Positions 17,969 through 26,254 of a stretch of 52,739 nt of DNA are shown here, in pieces. Origin of the DNA: an uncultured Oleispira sp. (lineage in GTDB: Bacteria; Pseudomonadota; Gammaproteobacteria; Pseudomonadales; Oceanobacteraceae). Positions within the stretch are counted from its first letter, which is position 1, and each line of letters starts with the position of its first letter. Made by a program: the position numbers and the translations under genes. Location: NCBI GenBank assembly GCA_913019965.1, contig CAJVZR010000025.1, forward strand, positions 1-52,739, in the 5' to 3' direction. A model generated the notes under the pieces. It saw nothing but the letters and a program-made list of their open reading frames with translations. It was not told the origin of the DNA and did no database searches.

Positions 17969-18004
17969 TTTCGATATTAAATACGTGTAAATAATCTGGT
18001 TGAT

Positions 18005-18032
18005 AAAGAGCAGCTTAGGCTGCTCTTTTTTT
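18005..18032 (+). terminator. Rho-independent terminator after the LolA-like gene
   Basis: Stem AAAGAGCAGC / GCTGCTCTTT with loop TTAG, followed by further Ts. It separates, fully or partly, the exporter-carrier pair from the barrel gene downstream. Confidence 0.85.
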
Positions 18033-18074
18033 AACTCATATGGTTGAACTCAAACAATATGAAGTAGGTTTGTG

Positions 18075-19340
18075 ATGAATAGAAAATTATTGATAGCGAC
18101 GGCCCTATTGTCGGCCACAGGTGTACAAGCGGCGGATTTTGAAATCAGTGGTTATGTCGGTTTTGAATGGCGCGAACATTTTGAAGAAGGCCAATACAAT
18201 ACTGCTAATAATGAACAAGCAGATCGTCAGTTAGGCCTGACCGCAGAACCAGAGATGGTATGGTCACTAGTCGATGGCGAGCATACGATAGTCTTTAAAC
18301 CTTATGCGCGTATCGATAGTGAAGATGATGAGCGCTCTCATGGGGATATTCGTGAGCTTTCATGGATGACTTATGGTGATGATTGGGAGTTGACTGCAGG
18401 CTTGTCGAAAGTCTATTGGGGCGTTGCGGAATCTCAGCATTTAGTCGATATCATTAACCAAACTGATTTTGTTGAAGCCCCTGATGGTGAAGATAAATTG
18501 GGCCAGCCTATGGTTAAGCTGAGCTTGATACGAGACTGGGGAACGGTGGATAGTTTTATTCTGCCGGGTTTCCGTGAACGTACTTTTCCAGGAGAAGAAG
18601 GGCGCTTTCGCACAGCCTTACCGATTGATATCGATAATGCTCAATATCAAGCCGGTGAAGAAGATGCGCACGTAGATTATGCGGTACGCTGGAGCCATAC
18701 CATTGAAGACTATGATCTTGGTTTGTCTTGGTTTAATGGTACCAGTCGAGATCCACTTTTTAAGCCCGTGACTAATAATGTTGGGGTCCCTACGGGGTTA
18801 TCTCCTTTTTACGCGCAAATTAATCAGTTAGGGCTGGATCTACAAGCGACGTTAGATTCTTGGCTATGGAAGTTCGAAGCAATTTATCGCAGTTATGATG
18901 ATTCGGTTAAAAATAGCTTCGATCAATTGGGCCAACTAACTCAGAGCGATTTTGGTGTTGAAGATTATACTGCCGCAACCGGTGGTGCTGAATATACCTT
19001 CTATGGTCCTTTCGAAACGGTTTGGGATTGGGGTGTTCTGGCTGAGTATCAGTATGATTCTCGTGAGGATGGCGCAATTGCAATTGGTCAAAACGATTTA
19101 TTCGTCGGCAGTCGTATTGCTTTCAATGATGTTGCTTCTAGCGAAGTATTGGCGGGTATTAGCCAAGACTTAGACAGTGCAGGCACGCAAAGTTTTGTTA
19201 TTGAAATGGCGACACGGTTGAACGAAGGTCTAAAGTTTAATGTTGATGTGTTTTTGCCGATGTCTGACGATGATGAAAATCTCAGCTATCAATTTAAACG
19301 TGATGATTATGTTCAGGTGAGTTTAAATTATTATTACTAA
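18075..19340 (+). CDS. Outer-membrane beta-barrel protein linked to the MMPL/LolA-like genes
   Basis: About 421 residues with a Sec signal (cleavage after GVQA near residue 20) and alternating amphipathic strands (FEISGYVGFEWREHF, EHTIVFKPYARIDSEDDE, DWELTAGLSKVYWGV). The C-terminus YVQVSLNYYY has an aromatic last residue, as expected for an outer-membrane barrel recognised by BamA. I start at ATG 18075, with AGTAGG upstream; a GTG immediately before it (18072) is an alternative. A terminator lies between it and the LolA-like gene, so expression may need read-through or its own promoter. Could be the outer-membrane acceptor for the exported cargo (inference). I do not recognise a named family with confidence; DUF1302-like proteins are similar in style. 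Confidence 0.75.
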   Translation: MNRKLLIATALLSATGVQAADFEISGYVGFEWREHFEEGQYNTANNEQADRQLGLTAEPEMVWSLVDGEHTIVFKPYARIDSEDDERSHGDIRELSWMTYGDDWELTAGLSKVYWGVAESQHLVDIINQTDFVEAPDGEDKLGQPMVKLSLIRDWGTVDSFILPGFRERTFPGEEGRFRTALPIDIDNAQYQAGEEDAHVDYAVRWSHTIEDYDLGLSWFNGTSRDPLFKPVTNNVGVPTGLSPFYAQINQLGLDLQATLDSWLWKFEAIYRSYDDSVKNSFDQLGQLTQSDFGVEDYTAATGGAEYTFYGPFETVWDWGVLAEYQYDSREDGAIAIGQNDLFVGSRIAFNDVASSEVLAGISQDLDSAGTQSFVIEMATRLNEGLKFNVDVFLPMSDDDENLSYQFKRDDYVQVSLNYYY

Positions 19341-19377
19341 TTTCTTGCACATTTCATGTGTACGTCATAAAGAGTAA

Positions 19378-19392
19378 AAATGATTCTCATTT
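19378..19392 (+). promoter_or_regulatory. Fur-box-like operator before the second RND pair
   Basis: AAATGATTCTCATTT has symmetric arms AAATGA/TCATTT. Read on the other strand, AATGAGAATCATTTTT matches the 3' part of the Fur consensus (AATGATAATCATTATC) at 13 of 16 positions. A possible -10 CATAAT follows at 19407-19412. It lies about 55 bp before the adaptor ATG. Confidence 0.6.
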
Positions 19393-19445
19393 AGCTATCC
19401 CTGAGCCATAATAAGTCCATTATTAAATCAGGGATAACAGCTGAT

Positions 19446-20603
19446 ATGAAACGTCTGCGACAGCTACCAAATAGCCTCATCTTTATTATAATCCTCGCAC
19501 TCGCGTTGATTATTGCTTATATCATCATTGAAACTGCCCCAAAACCCGAGCGCAAAGCGACGGTTGTGAAAGAACGCTTAGTCGAAGTGATTGAGCTTAA
19601 GCGTTCAGATTCACGGCCTAGCTGGTTAGGAGGAGGGGAAGTCACCGCCTCTCAGCAAGTCGCTTTAAGCAGCCAAATAAGCGGAACCATTGTAAGCATT
19701 GATCCTTTAGCGATTCCGGGTGCTCATTTACCTCAAGGCGCTTTGCTTGCTCAGCTTGATCTACAAGATTTTAAATTACAGCGAATCCAAAAAGAAGCGG
19801 CGGTTATTCAAGCTCAGTCTGATTTGGATATTGAGTTAGGCCAAGGTCGAGTTGCTTTACAAGATTATAAAAGGTCTAAAAAATCTTCTCGTATTCAATC
19901 TAATCCACAAGACAAAGCGCTGGTGCTTAGAGAGCCGCAGAAAAATGCTAAACAGGCAGCACTATTAAAAGCCCAAGCAGATTTAGACAGTGCACAATTA
20001 AATGTTCAACGTACACACGTTAAAATGCCTTTTAATGGCCAGATTCTTTCTCGCAGTTTAAGTATCGGCAGTCAGGTTAATACCAGTACGGTGCTGTTCA
20101 ATATTGCCGACAGTGATGAATATTGGTTGCAAGTAAAAGTGGCAAAACAGTTATTACCTTTATTAGATCTACAGCATGAGGTTTTAATTGGTAAAGCTAG
20201 TTGGGCTGGTCAGGTCGGCGAATCTGATTGGCATAGTGCTAAAATTCTTCATGTATTACCTCAAGTCGACTTAGCAGACCGTCAAGCAAAACTATTAATC
20301 GCGATTGATAAACCTTTGTCTTTATCCCCGAGTATCTTAATTGGAGACTATTTAGATGTGCGCCTTTTTGCTCACGCATTGGCTGACAGTTATAAGGTTC
20401 CTAGTCAATATTTAAGCAATGAAAATTCGGTTTGGGTCGTTAATGATGAAAAATTATATAAACGAAACGTTGAAGTTCAGTTTGAAGGTAGAGAGTTTGT
20501 TTGGATAAGCTCAGGGTTTGAAACTGGGGATACCTTATTAACCAGTAAATTAGGTACGATCACCGAAGGCACTGCTGTTCGTTTAAATAAAAGGGTGAAC
20601 TAA
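19446..20603 (+). CDS. RND efflux periplasmic adaptor subunit
   Basis: 385-residue membrane fusion protein anchored by one N-terminal helix (about residues 11-30) and no lipobox. Lipoyl half (VALSSQISGTIVSIDPLA), a long hairpin rich in Gln, Lys and Ala (about 105-190) and the second lipoyl half (VKMPFNGQILSRSLSIGSQV) are in order. A beta-barrel and a membrane-proximal domain follow (VPSQYLSNENSVWVVNDEKL). Its stop overlaps the ATG of the pump (TAATG at 20602), so the pair is coupled. A Fur-like box upstream suggests iron control, which would be in keeping with export of a siderophore or a metal chelate, but substrate is inference. Confidence 0.88.
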   Translation: MKRLRQLPNSLIFIIILALALIIAYIIIETAPKPERKATVVKERLVEVIELKRSDSRPSWLGGGEVTASQQVALSSQISGTIVSIDPLAIPGAHLPQGALLAQLDLQDFKLQRIQKEAAVIQAQSDLDIELGQGRVALQDYKRSKKSSRIQSNPQDKALVLREPQKNAKQAALLKAQADLDSAQLNVQRTHVKMPFNGQILSRSLSIGSQVNTSTVLFNIADSDEYWLQVKVAKQLLPLLDLQHEVLIGKASWAGQVGESDWHSAKILHVLPQVDLADRQAKLLIAIDKPLSLSPSILIGDYLDVRLFAHALADSYKVPSQYLSNENSVWVVNDEKLYKRNVEVQFEGREFVWISSGFETGDTLLTSKLGTITEGTAVRLNKRVN

Positions 20604-23600
20604 TGCAACGCGATACAAGTTTGCACAAAGGCCCAGTTGCTTGGATGGCACGGCATAAAGTAGCGCCTAATCTGTTTATGGCGTTATTAATTCTCGGTGG
20701 CTTTATGATGTCACTGGCGATTAAAAAGGAATTTATTCCAAACCATGAATCCGAAACTATTGTTGTGGATGTGGCATATGCTGGGGCGACCCCAGCGGAA
20801 ATTGAGCAGAGTATTATTCTGCCGATTGAGAATGAAGTTCGCGCCTTAGAAGGCATAAAAGATGTTGTTTCTATCGCTAATCCTAGTGCAGCCAAGGTGG
20901 TATTAGAACTGGCTAATGGAACGGATAGGCAAGTTGCTTTTCAGGATATACAGCAAGCGGTCAGTCGAATCTCGACTTTCCCTGTGGAAGCTGAAAAGCC
21001 CATGGTCAAAATATCAAGCCGAGCCATTGATGTGGCTACCTTGGCGATCTTTGGTGATGTGTCGTTATTAGAGTTGAAAGCTTTATCCGAATCGATACGT
21101 GATGATTTATTAACCTCTAATCAAATATCTAAAATTGAATTTAGGGGGACTCCCAGCGAAGAAATTCATATTGAGATTAGCCAGCAAAATTTACAGCGTT
21201 ATCAGCTTACCTTAGCCGAAGTCGCGAATATTATTCAGCTCAATGCAATAGAGCAGTCTGCAGGGAGTATTCGCACAGAAGGTGGCGAAATACTGGTTAC
21301 CTTGAACGATCGTCGCTATTGGGCGAAACATTACGCTGATATCCCTTTGCGTTACGATGGCGCAGGGGTCCAAGTGACCTTGGGTGATGTGGCAAACCTA
21401 AAAGAAGGCTTTGCCGATTCTAATCGATCGGTCACCTACGATGGTAAGCCTGCGATAAGCTTAAAAATCTATCGTTCGGATGATCAAACACCGACGACCG
21501 TCGTTGAAGCCATGTATGAAAAATTGGAGCGTATTCGTCAACAGCTACCTGTGGGGATTGAAATTATCGTCACAGACGATGATGGTGAAACTTACAAACA
21601 GCGGGTCGGTCTTTTGCTTAAAAACGCAGGCATCGGTTTAATATTAGTTCTGTGTTTATTAAGTATCTTTTTGGAATATCGCTTGGCATTCTGGGTCACC
21701 ATGGGGATACCAACCGCATTTTTGGGCTCTTTATTATTACTGCCAATGTTTGATGTATCGATCAACATGGTGTCGATGTTCGCATTTATTATTGCGCTTG
21801 GTATTGTTGTCGACGATGCGATTATTGCTGGTGAAAATATTTATGAGCATATGCAAAAAGGTATTCCATTTTTAAATGCGGCGATTATCGGTGCGCGAGA
21901 AGTTGCAATACCGTTAGCGTTTGCGATCTTAACCAATGTGGTTGCCTTCTTACCTTTATTAGCCTTGCCGGGGATGGGGAAGTTATTCTTATCGATCCCT
22001 ATCGTTGTTATTTCTTGTTTCCTCATCTCTTGGTTAGAAGCGCTATTCATCTTACCGACTCACTTGGCTTCTTTAGAAAAGAAAGAAGAGTCTAAGCTGG
22101 GTAAGTTCATGAATAAAATTCAGAAACCAACGGATAAAAAGCTTCACGATTTTATTAATAATATTTATCGCCCATTATTAGAAAAATGTTTAAAAGCGCC
22201 TAGCTTAGTATTAGCAGTCGCCCTGATGGTTGCGATTGTGGTTTTATCTTACCCGTTAAGCGGTCGCATGGGCTTTAGTATGTTCCCGCGCTTAGAAGGT
22301 GAGTTTGTCGTCGCAAAAGTCGAACTATCAGCCAATGCGCCATTAAGTGAAGCGGTTAAGGTACGTGCTTATGTCGAAGATAAACTTCGTCAAGTCACGG
22401 ATCCTATTGAAGCTGAAGGTACGCCTTTAGTGATCAGTGTTGAAGGAGATATCAGCGATTCAACCATTGAGATTCAAGCGCGATTAGTACCGACAGAAGT
22501 TCGGCCTATGGATGCGAATAATATTGTCGCTCGTTGGCGGGAAGCGATCGGTGAAATTGCGGGTATTCGCAGTTTAACCTTTGATGCTGAGCGTGGCGGT
22601 GGTCCTTCAGGTGGTGCTGGATTAACCATTGAATTGAGAGGCTCTAGTCAGGCAGACAGTTTGGCATTAAGTAACGAATTAATGGCTGAGCTGGCAACAT
22701 TAACAGGGGTGATTGATCTTGCGAGTAGTTTTACTAATGGTAAACCCCAATGGGAAATTGAGCTCAATACTCTAGGACGTAGTATGGGCTTATCTGCTGC
22801 TGATGTATCGAGCCAGGTACGTCATGCGTTATACGGTGCTAGGGCGATTCGTCAGCAAAGGGATAAGAACGAGGTGACTACGCTAGTTCGCTTACCTTTA
22901 GAAGAGCGGATTTTTGCCAAAGACATTGAGTCATTATTAATTAAAACTCCTGCTGGAGGCTATGTGCCGCTAGTGGAAGTCGCATCGTTTGAAAAATTAT
23001 TATCACCGTCTCAAATTCGTCGTCGTGATGGCGACCGAATTATTACGGTGACGGCGGAAGTCGAACCTAGGCGAATGATACCTGGGGTTATGGCGCTATT
23101 GCGAGAAGATGTTTTTCCTCAATTTAAAGAAAAATATCCTCATGTTGATGTGGGCTTTAGAGGTCGCCAAGCCGAAACAACCGATACTATGGATACGTTA
23201 AAACTGTATGGTGGTTTTGCGCTATTATTAATTTATAGTTTATTGGCGATTCCGTTTAGGAGTTATGCACAGCCGATCTTAGTGATGGCGATAATTCCTT
23301 TTGGTGCTGTCGGCGCTATTTTGGGTCACCTCTTATTAGGGGAGGACTTATCCATTATGAGTATTCTGGGCATCGTGGCGTTAGCGGGTGTTGTGGTGAA
23401 TGATAGTTTGATTCTGGTGGACTTTGCTAATAAGAAATTAGCCGAAGGCTTAGCTGTAAAGGATGCCATTGTTGAAGCGGGAGTACGTCGATTTAGGCCC
23501 ATTTTATTAACGACTTTGACGACCTTTGGAGGTTTGGCTCCTATGGTTTTTGAAACTTCGCGCCAAGCTCAGTTCATTACTCCCATGGCGGTCTCTTTAG

Positions 23601-23725
23601 GCTTTGGTATTTTGTTCACCACGTTTGTATGTCTACTGATCTTGCCATCGTTCTATTTAATGCTGATGCAATTTCTGCAGAAACGCGGTTTTCATACCGC
23701 ACAGGCTTACGCGAAAGAAGGTTAG
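20603..23725 (+). CDS. RND efflux pump, inner-membrane permease
   Basis: 1040-residue pump partner of the adaptor upstream. Family blocks: VAYAGATPAEIEQSIILPIE near the first porter domain, TM4 LGIVVDDAIIAGENIY with the full Asp pair, and TM10 LAGVVVNDSLILVDFAN, where the position of AcrB Lys940 is Asn followed by Asp instead of Lys. It differs in these relay residues from both other RND pumps in this window, so the three are not recent duplicates. The 3' end overlaps the convergent YgjP-type gene by 4 bases. Probably transcribed with the adaptor from the Fur-like promoter. No TolC-like gene nearby. Confidence 0.9.
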   Translation: MQRDTSLHKGPVAWMARHKVAPNLFMALLILGGFMMSLAIKKEFIPNHESETIVVDVAYAGATPAEIEQSIILPIENEVRALEGIKDVVSIANPSAAKVVLELANGTDRQVAFQDIQQAVSRISTFPVEAEKPMVKISSRAIDVATLAIFGDVSLLELKALSESIRDDLLTSNQISKIEFRGTPSEEIHIEISQQNLQRYQLTLAEVANIIQLNAIEQSAGSIRTEGGEILVTLNDRRYWAKHYADIPLRYDGAGVQVTLGDVANLKEGFADSNRSVTYDGKPAISLKIYRSDDQTPTTVVEAMYEKLERIRQQLPVGIEIIVTDDDGETYKQRVGLLLKNAGIGLILVLCLLSIFLEYRLAFWVTMGIPTAFLGSLLLLPMFDVSINMVSMFAFIIALGIVVDDAIIAGENIYEHMQKGIPFLNAAIIGAREVAIPLAFAILTNVVAFLPLLALPGMGKLFLSIPIVVISCFLISWLEALFILPTHLASLEKKEESKLGKFMNKIQKPTDKKLHDFINNIYRPLLEKCLKAPSLVLAVALMVAIVVLSYPLSGRMGFSMFPRLEGEFVVAKVELSANAPLSEAVKVRAYVEDKLRQVTDPIEAEGTPLVISVEGDISDSTIEIQARLVPTEVRPMDANNIVARWREAIGEIAGIRSLTFDAERGGGPSGGAGLTIELRGSSQADSLALSNELMAELATLTGVIDLASSFTNGKPQWEIELNTLGRSMGLSAADVSSQVRHALYGARAIRQQRDKNEVTTLVRLPLEERIFAKDIESLLIKTPAGGYVPLVEVASFEKLLSPSQIRRRDGDRIITVTAEVEPRRMIPGVMALLREDVFPQFKEKYPHVDVGFRGRQAETTDTMDTLKLYGGFALLLIYSLLAIPFRSYAQPILVMAIIPFGAVGAILGHLLLGEDLSIMSILGIVALAGVVVNDSLILVDFANKKLAEGLAVKDAIVEAGVRRFRPILLTTLTTFGGLAPMVFETSRQAQFITPMAVSLGFGILFTTFVCLLILPSFYLMLMQFLQKRGFHTAQAYAKEG

Positions 23726-24228
23726 TTCAATTCAAGTTGGGTGAGATATAAGCGCATATCAAACTCAAGCTGATGATAGTCGCTTAGCATGTGCTGGCAG
23801 AGCTGGTAAAAGGCCTTGTTATGGTCTTTTTCTTTTAAGTGAGCCAGTTCATGGACGACGATCATTTGTAAAAAAGCTGCGGGTGTTTTTTTGAAGATAG
23901 AGCCAATGCGGATTTCATTATTGCTTTTTAATTTGCCGCCTTGCACTCGTGAGACATATGAGTGCAAACCTAGAGCGTTATTCACTACATGAATTTTATT
24001 ATCAAAGGCAATCTTGCTCAGCGGTGCTGATTTACGCATATATTGATTCTTTAAATCCATCACATAATCACGCAGTGCTTTATCGCTACCTATATCATGA
24101 GTTTCAGGATATTTTTTTTCTAGGTAATTAGCTAGGGTATTTTTATCAATCATAGCCTGCACCTGAGCTTTAAGCTCGGGGGCATAACTGGCGATGTATC
24201 GAATGGGGTCGGTAGATTTAGTATTCAT
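23722..24228 (-). CDS. YgjP-type zinc metallopeptidase domain protein (DUF45/WLM-like)
   Basis: 168-residue cytoplasmic protein, no signal peptide. The zinc site is HELAHLKEKDHNKAF: His126 and His130 with Glu127 (HExxH) and a third ligand His136, the arrangement of YgjP/SprT-like minimal gluzincins. The segment before it (KIHVVNNALGLHSYVSRVQ...NEIRIGSIFKKTP) matches the family strand pattern. Members are poorly characterised and possibly bind DNA-associated proteins. It sits alone on the minus strand, convergent with the RND pump (4-base overlap) and 6 bases after the barrel gene upstream of it, with which it may be co-transcribed. Confidence 0.82.
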   Translation of the reverse strand: MNTKSTDPIRYIASYAPELKAQVQAMIDKNTLANYLEKKYPETHDIGSDKALRDYVMDLKNQYMRKSAPLSKIAFDNKIHVVNNALGLHSYVSRVQGGKLKSNNEIRIGSIFKKTPAAFLQMIVVHELAHLKEKDHNKAFYQLCQHMLSDYHQLEFDMRLYLTQLELN

Positions 24229-24234
24229 GACAAT

Positions 24235-24708
24235 TTAAAAGGTATAACCCAGTGCAAGGCCATAACGGCGTTTATTCTCACCGGAAGTATGGATTTGTTC
24301 AGCAAAGCCCTGCAGCGTCCAGTGGTTGCGGGTATCAACAAATTCGTCAAAAGCGATCTCAGATACGATACGAACTCGAGTCGTTGAGGTGAAGTCGACC
24401 CCTCGTTGAAATTGTAATAATCGTCCTAATCCAACCCCCATATAGGGCTGTAACAGGTTGTCTCGCTCAAAAGTACCGTCAGGAAAAGCTCTTGCTTCTA
24501 ATGCCCAATTGAAAAAATAGACGTACAAGCTACCACCGACATACAAGGCTTGTTCATTTGCCTCATTTTTTAGGCCGCCGACGTAGGTTGAGACGCCCAT
24601 TATAGCCTGTGGTAAAGGTTCTTTTTTACCGAAGCGACTTGATTCAAATGCTAGGCTTTCAAAGGTGAATAAAACCAGTAGGAATGGGAGAAATCGCATT
24701 ATAGTCAT
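24235..24708 (-). CDS. Small outer-membrane barrel-like protein, unknown function
   Basis: 157 residues with a Sec signal (MRFLPFLLVLFTFESLAF region). It has alternating strands (YVGGSLYVYFFNWALEARAF, LLQPYMGVGLGRLLQF, VRIVSEIAFDEF, HWTLQGFAEQIH) and a C-terminal YGLALGYTF ending in Phe, typical of an 8-stranded outer-membrane barrel. Small enzymes such as PagL have a similar size, but I see no clear catalytic His-Ser pair to support that. The ATG at 24699 (MRFLPF) is as likely a start as 24708. No clear RBS. Just upstream of the YgjP-type gene on the same strand. Confidence 0.6.
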   Translation of the reverse strand: MTIMRFLPFLLVLFTFESLAFESSRFGKKEPLPQAIMGVSTYVGGLKNEANEQALYVGGSLYVYFFNWALEARAFPDGTFERDNLLQPYMGVGLGRLLQFQRGVDFTSTTRVRIVSEIAFDEFVDTRNHWTLQGFAEQIHTSGENKRRYGLALGYTF

Positions 24709-24789
24709 AAGTTATTAGATTAATTGCTGAGGGGGCTATTGAATTGAATGGGCCACTGTTAAACTTGATAAAATTTTACGGAAATTATC

Positions 24790-25032
24790 ATGACTCAAGC
24801 GAACAATCCATTACATGGCTTAACTTTAGAAGCAATAGTAACACAGCTGGTTGAGTATTATGGCTACCCTAGCTTATCGAGCCAAATTAATATTCGTTGC
24901 TTCAAAGAAGATCCTAGCATCAAATCCAGTTTGAAATTTTTACGTAAAACACCTTGGGCACGTGAAAAAGTAGAACAGTTATATCTTAATACCCGTTTTG
25001 ATATAAAGAATAACCCTTGGAATAAAGGCTAA
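24790..25032 (+). CDS. VF530 family (DUF2132) small DNA-binding-like protein
   Basis: 80 residues, cytoplasmic. The whole sequence carries the family signature: [54 protein letters not shown]. The VF530 fold is a small helical domain related to DNA-binding SAP-like folds; function is not established. Single gene, divergent from the small barrel gene. The stretch 25033-25268 after it holds no gene or site I can support. Confidence 0.9.
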   Translation: MTQANNPLHGLTLEAIVTQLVEYYGYPSLSSQINIRCFKEDPSIKSSLKFLRKTPWAREKVEQLYLNTRFDIKNNPWNKG

Positions 25033-25268
25033 TATCTTTATATTTATTTTTAATAAGTCTCATGATTAAAGCCTTCTTAATGGTTATGTTTGGTAGGCGG
25101 CCTCAATGCGTCTAATCTTTATGTTGGGGTTGGTTTTATTTAGACGAGAAATAGGCCTTATTTAAGAGTTGTCGCAGATAAGTTTGCTCAAAAAATAGTG
25201 CGGATAAATGGAGTACCATGTTTAATATCAAGTACTGGCTTTCATTTCTAATTTGCAGAGGGTTATGA

Positions 25269-26015
25269 GTGAAGATAACTGGCTTTATTTTGTTGATGAC
25301 TATCTTTTCTACAGCAGCAGAAGACATTGTCATCAGCAGTGGAGAGTGGTCACCTTTTATTTCACCTAAGTTAAAGCATGAAGGTGTCTACTCACATATC
25401 GTGAGAGAAGCATTTGCACTGGATAATATGGACGTAGAATACCTATATTTTCCCTGGATTAGGACCTATAAAGAAGTCATCAATGATCGAGTAGATGCTT
25501 CGATTTTATGGACTAAAAATGAGCAAAGAGAAGGCGAAGTGCTTTTTAGTGACCCCATCGCTCCTTTACTCGATGTGTTTTTTTATCGCCAAGATAAGTT
25601 TATTGATTGGCAAAAAATGACCGATTTAAAGGGCTTAGAAATAGGCGTTACTGCAGGTTATATCTATGGTGATCAATTTGACCGAGCGGTGAAAGATAAA
25701 GTTTTCACGACATCCCGAGCCAATACTGATAGAGCCAATTTTAAACGTTTATTAGCTGGCAGAATCGATGCTTTTCCGATTACTTTGGATGTCGCATTAG
25801 CCCTGTTGAAGGACTTCACGCAGGGAGAGCGGAATCAGCTAATCTATAGTGAAAAGATAATACGTAAAGTCGATATGTATTTAATCATGAATAGGAAAAA
25901 TCCGGCGTCTTATCAGCGAATGCAGCTTTTTAACTCTAATCTAATCAAGCTGAAAGAAAGTGGGCGATATGACCAATACTTATCTAATCATAAAAATGGC
26001 TTGTATCAGCCATAA
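25269..26015 (+). CDS. Periplasmic solute-binding protein, amino-acid ABC type (SBP_bac_3)
   Basis: 248 residues with a short signal peptide (MKITGFILLMTIFSTAAE). The mature part has the two-lobed pattern of family 3 binding proteins: SGEWSPFISPKLKHEGVYSH at the ligand lobe, VDASILWTKNEQREGEVLFS, LKGLEIGVTAGYIYG and the C-terminal LIKLKESGRYDQYLSN. The start is GTG at 25269, with AGAGGG about 7 bases upstream. There is no ABC permease or ATPase next to it, so it may work with a remote transporter or as a sensor input; many such orphan proteins in gammaproteobacteria lack a known ligand. Confidence 0.8.
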   Translation: MKITGFILLMTIFSTAAEDIVISSGEWSPFISPKLKHEGVYSHIVREAFALDNMDVEYLYFPWIRTYKEVINDRVDASILWTKNEQREGEVLFSDPIAPLLDVFFYRQDKFIDWQKMTDLKGLEIGVTAGYIYGDQFDRAVKDKVFTTSRANTDRANFKRLLAGRIDAFPITLDVALALLKDFTQGERNQLIYSEKIIRKVDMYLIMNRKNPASYQRMQLFNSNLIKLKESGRYDQYLSNHKNGLYQP

Positions 26016-26209
26016 GGACTTAGTTTTGAGAATAGTTTTGAGCTTAGATTTGAGCTTAGATTTGAGCTTTGGTTAGCTAAATAAGGCTCTAACTCGAATA
26101 GCCATATAATCTGATCGTAGTGGCTGAGTTTACATAAGTCAGTGTCGATAGTTGGCGATTCATTCAATCGCTGCCAATATTCCCTCGCAAATCCTGAAAA
26201 CTTAGTCAC
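26006..26209 (-). CDS. Possible small protein with SSNL/SSKL repeats
   Basis: A 67-codon frame with GTG start, overlapping the solute-binding gene end by 10 bases. The N-terminal part (FAREYWQRLNESPTIDTDL) reads like an ordinary protein. The C-terminus is four copies of a tetrapeptide encoded by a 12-bp DNA repeat. The Shine-Dalgarno-like AGGA is too close to the GTG. I do not recognise a family; it may be real, a degraded gene, or chance. Confidence 0.25.
   Translation of the reverse strand: MTKFSGFAREYWQRLNESPTIDTDLCKLSHYDQIIWLFELEPYLANQSSNLSSNLSSKLFSKLSPYG
26022..26069. repeat. 12-bp tandem repeat, four copies
   Basis: Four 12-base units: two identical AGATTTGAGCTT, one AGTTTTGAGCTT and one AGTTTTGAGAAT. 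Unit length keeps the minus-strand frame (SSNL, SSKL). Confidence 0.85.
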
Positions 26210-26254
26210 ATCCTGTTATCATGCGCGCTTCAAAAATTTAGGGGTTGGAAGCGT

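Noticed and set aside
24235..24708. Lipid A deacylase PagL
   Set aside because: Size and barrel pattern fit, but the catalytic His-Ser region cannot be seen clearly.
25136..25333. 65-codon minus-strand frame before the solute-binding gene
   Set aside because: It covers the start of a well-supported gene and has no RBS or family resemblance.
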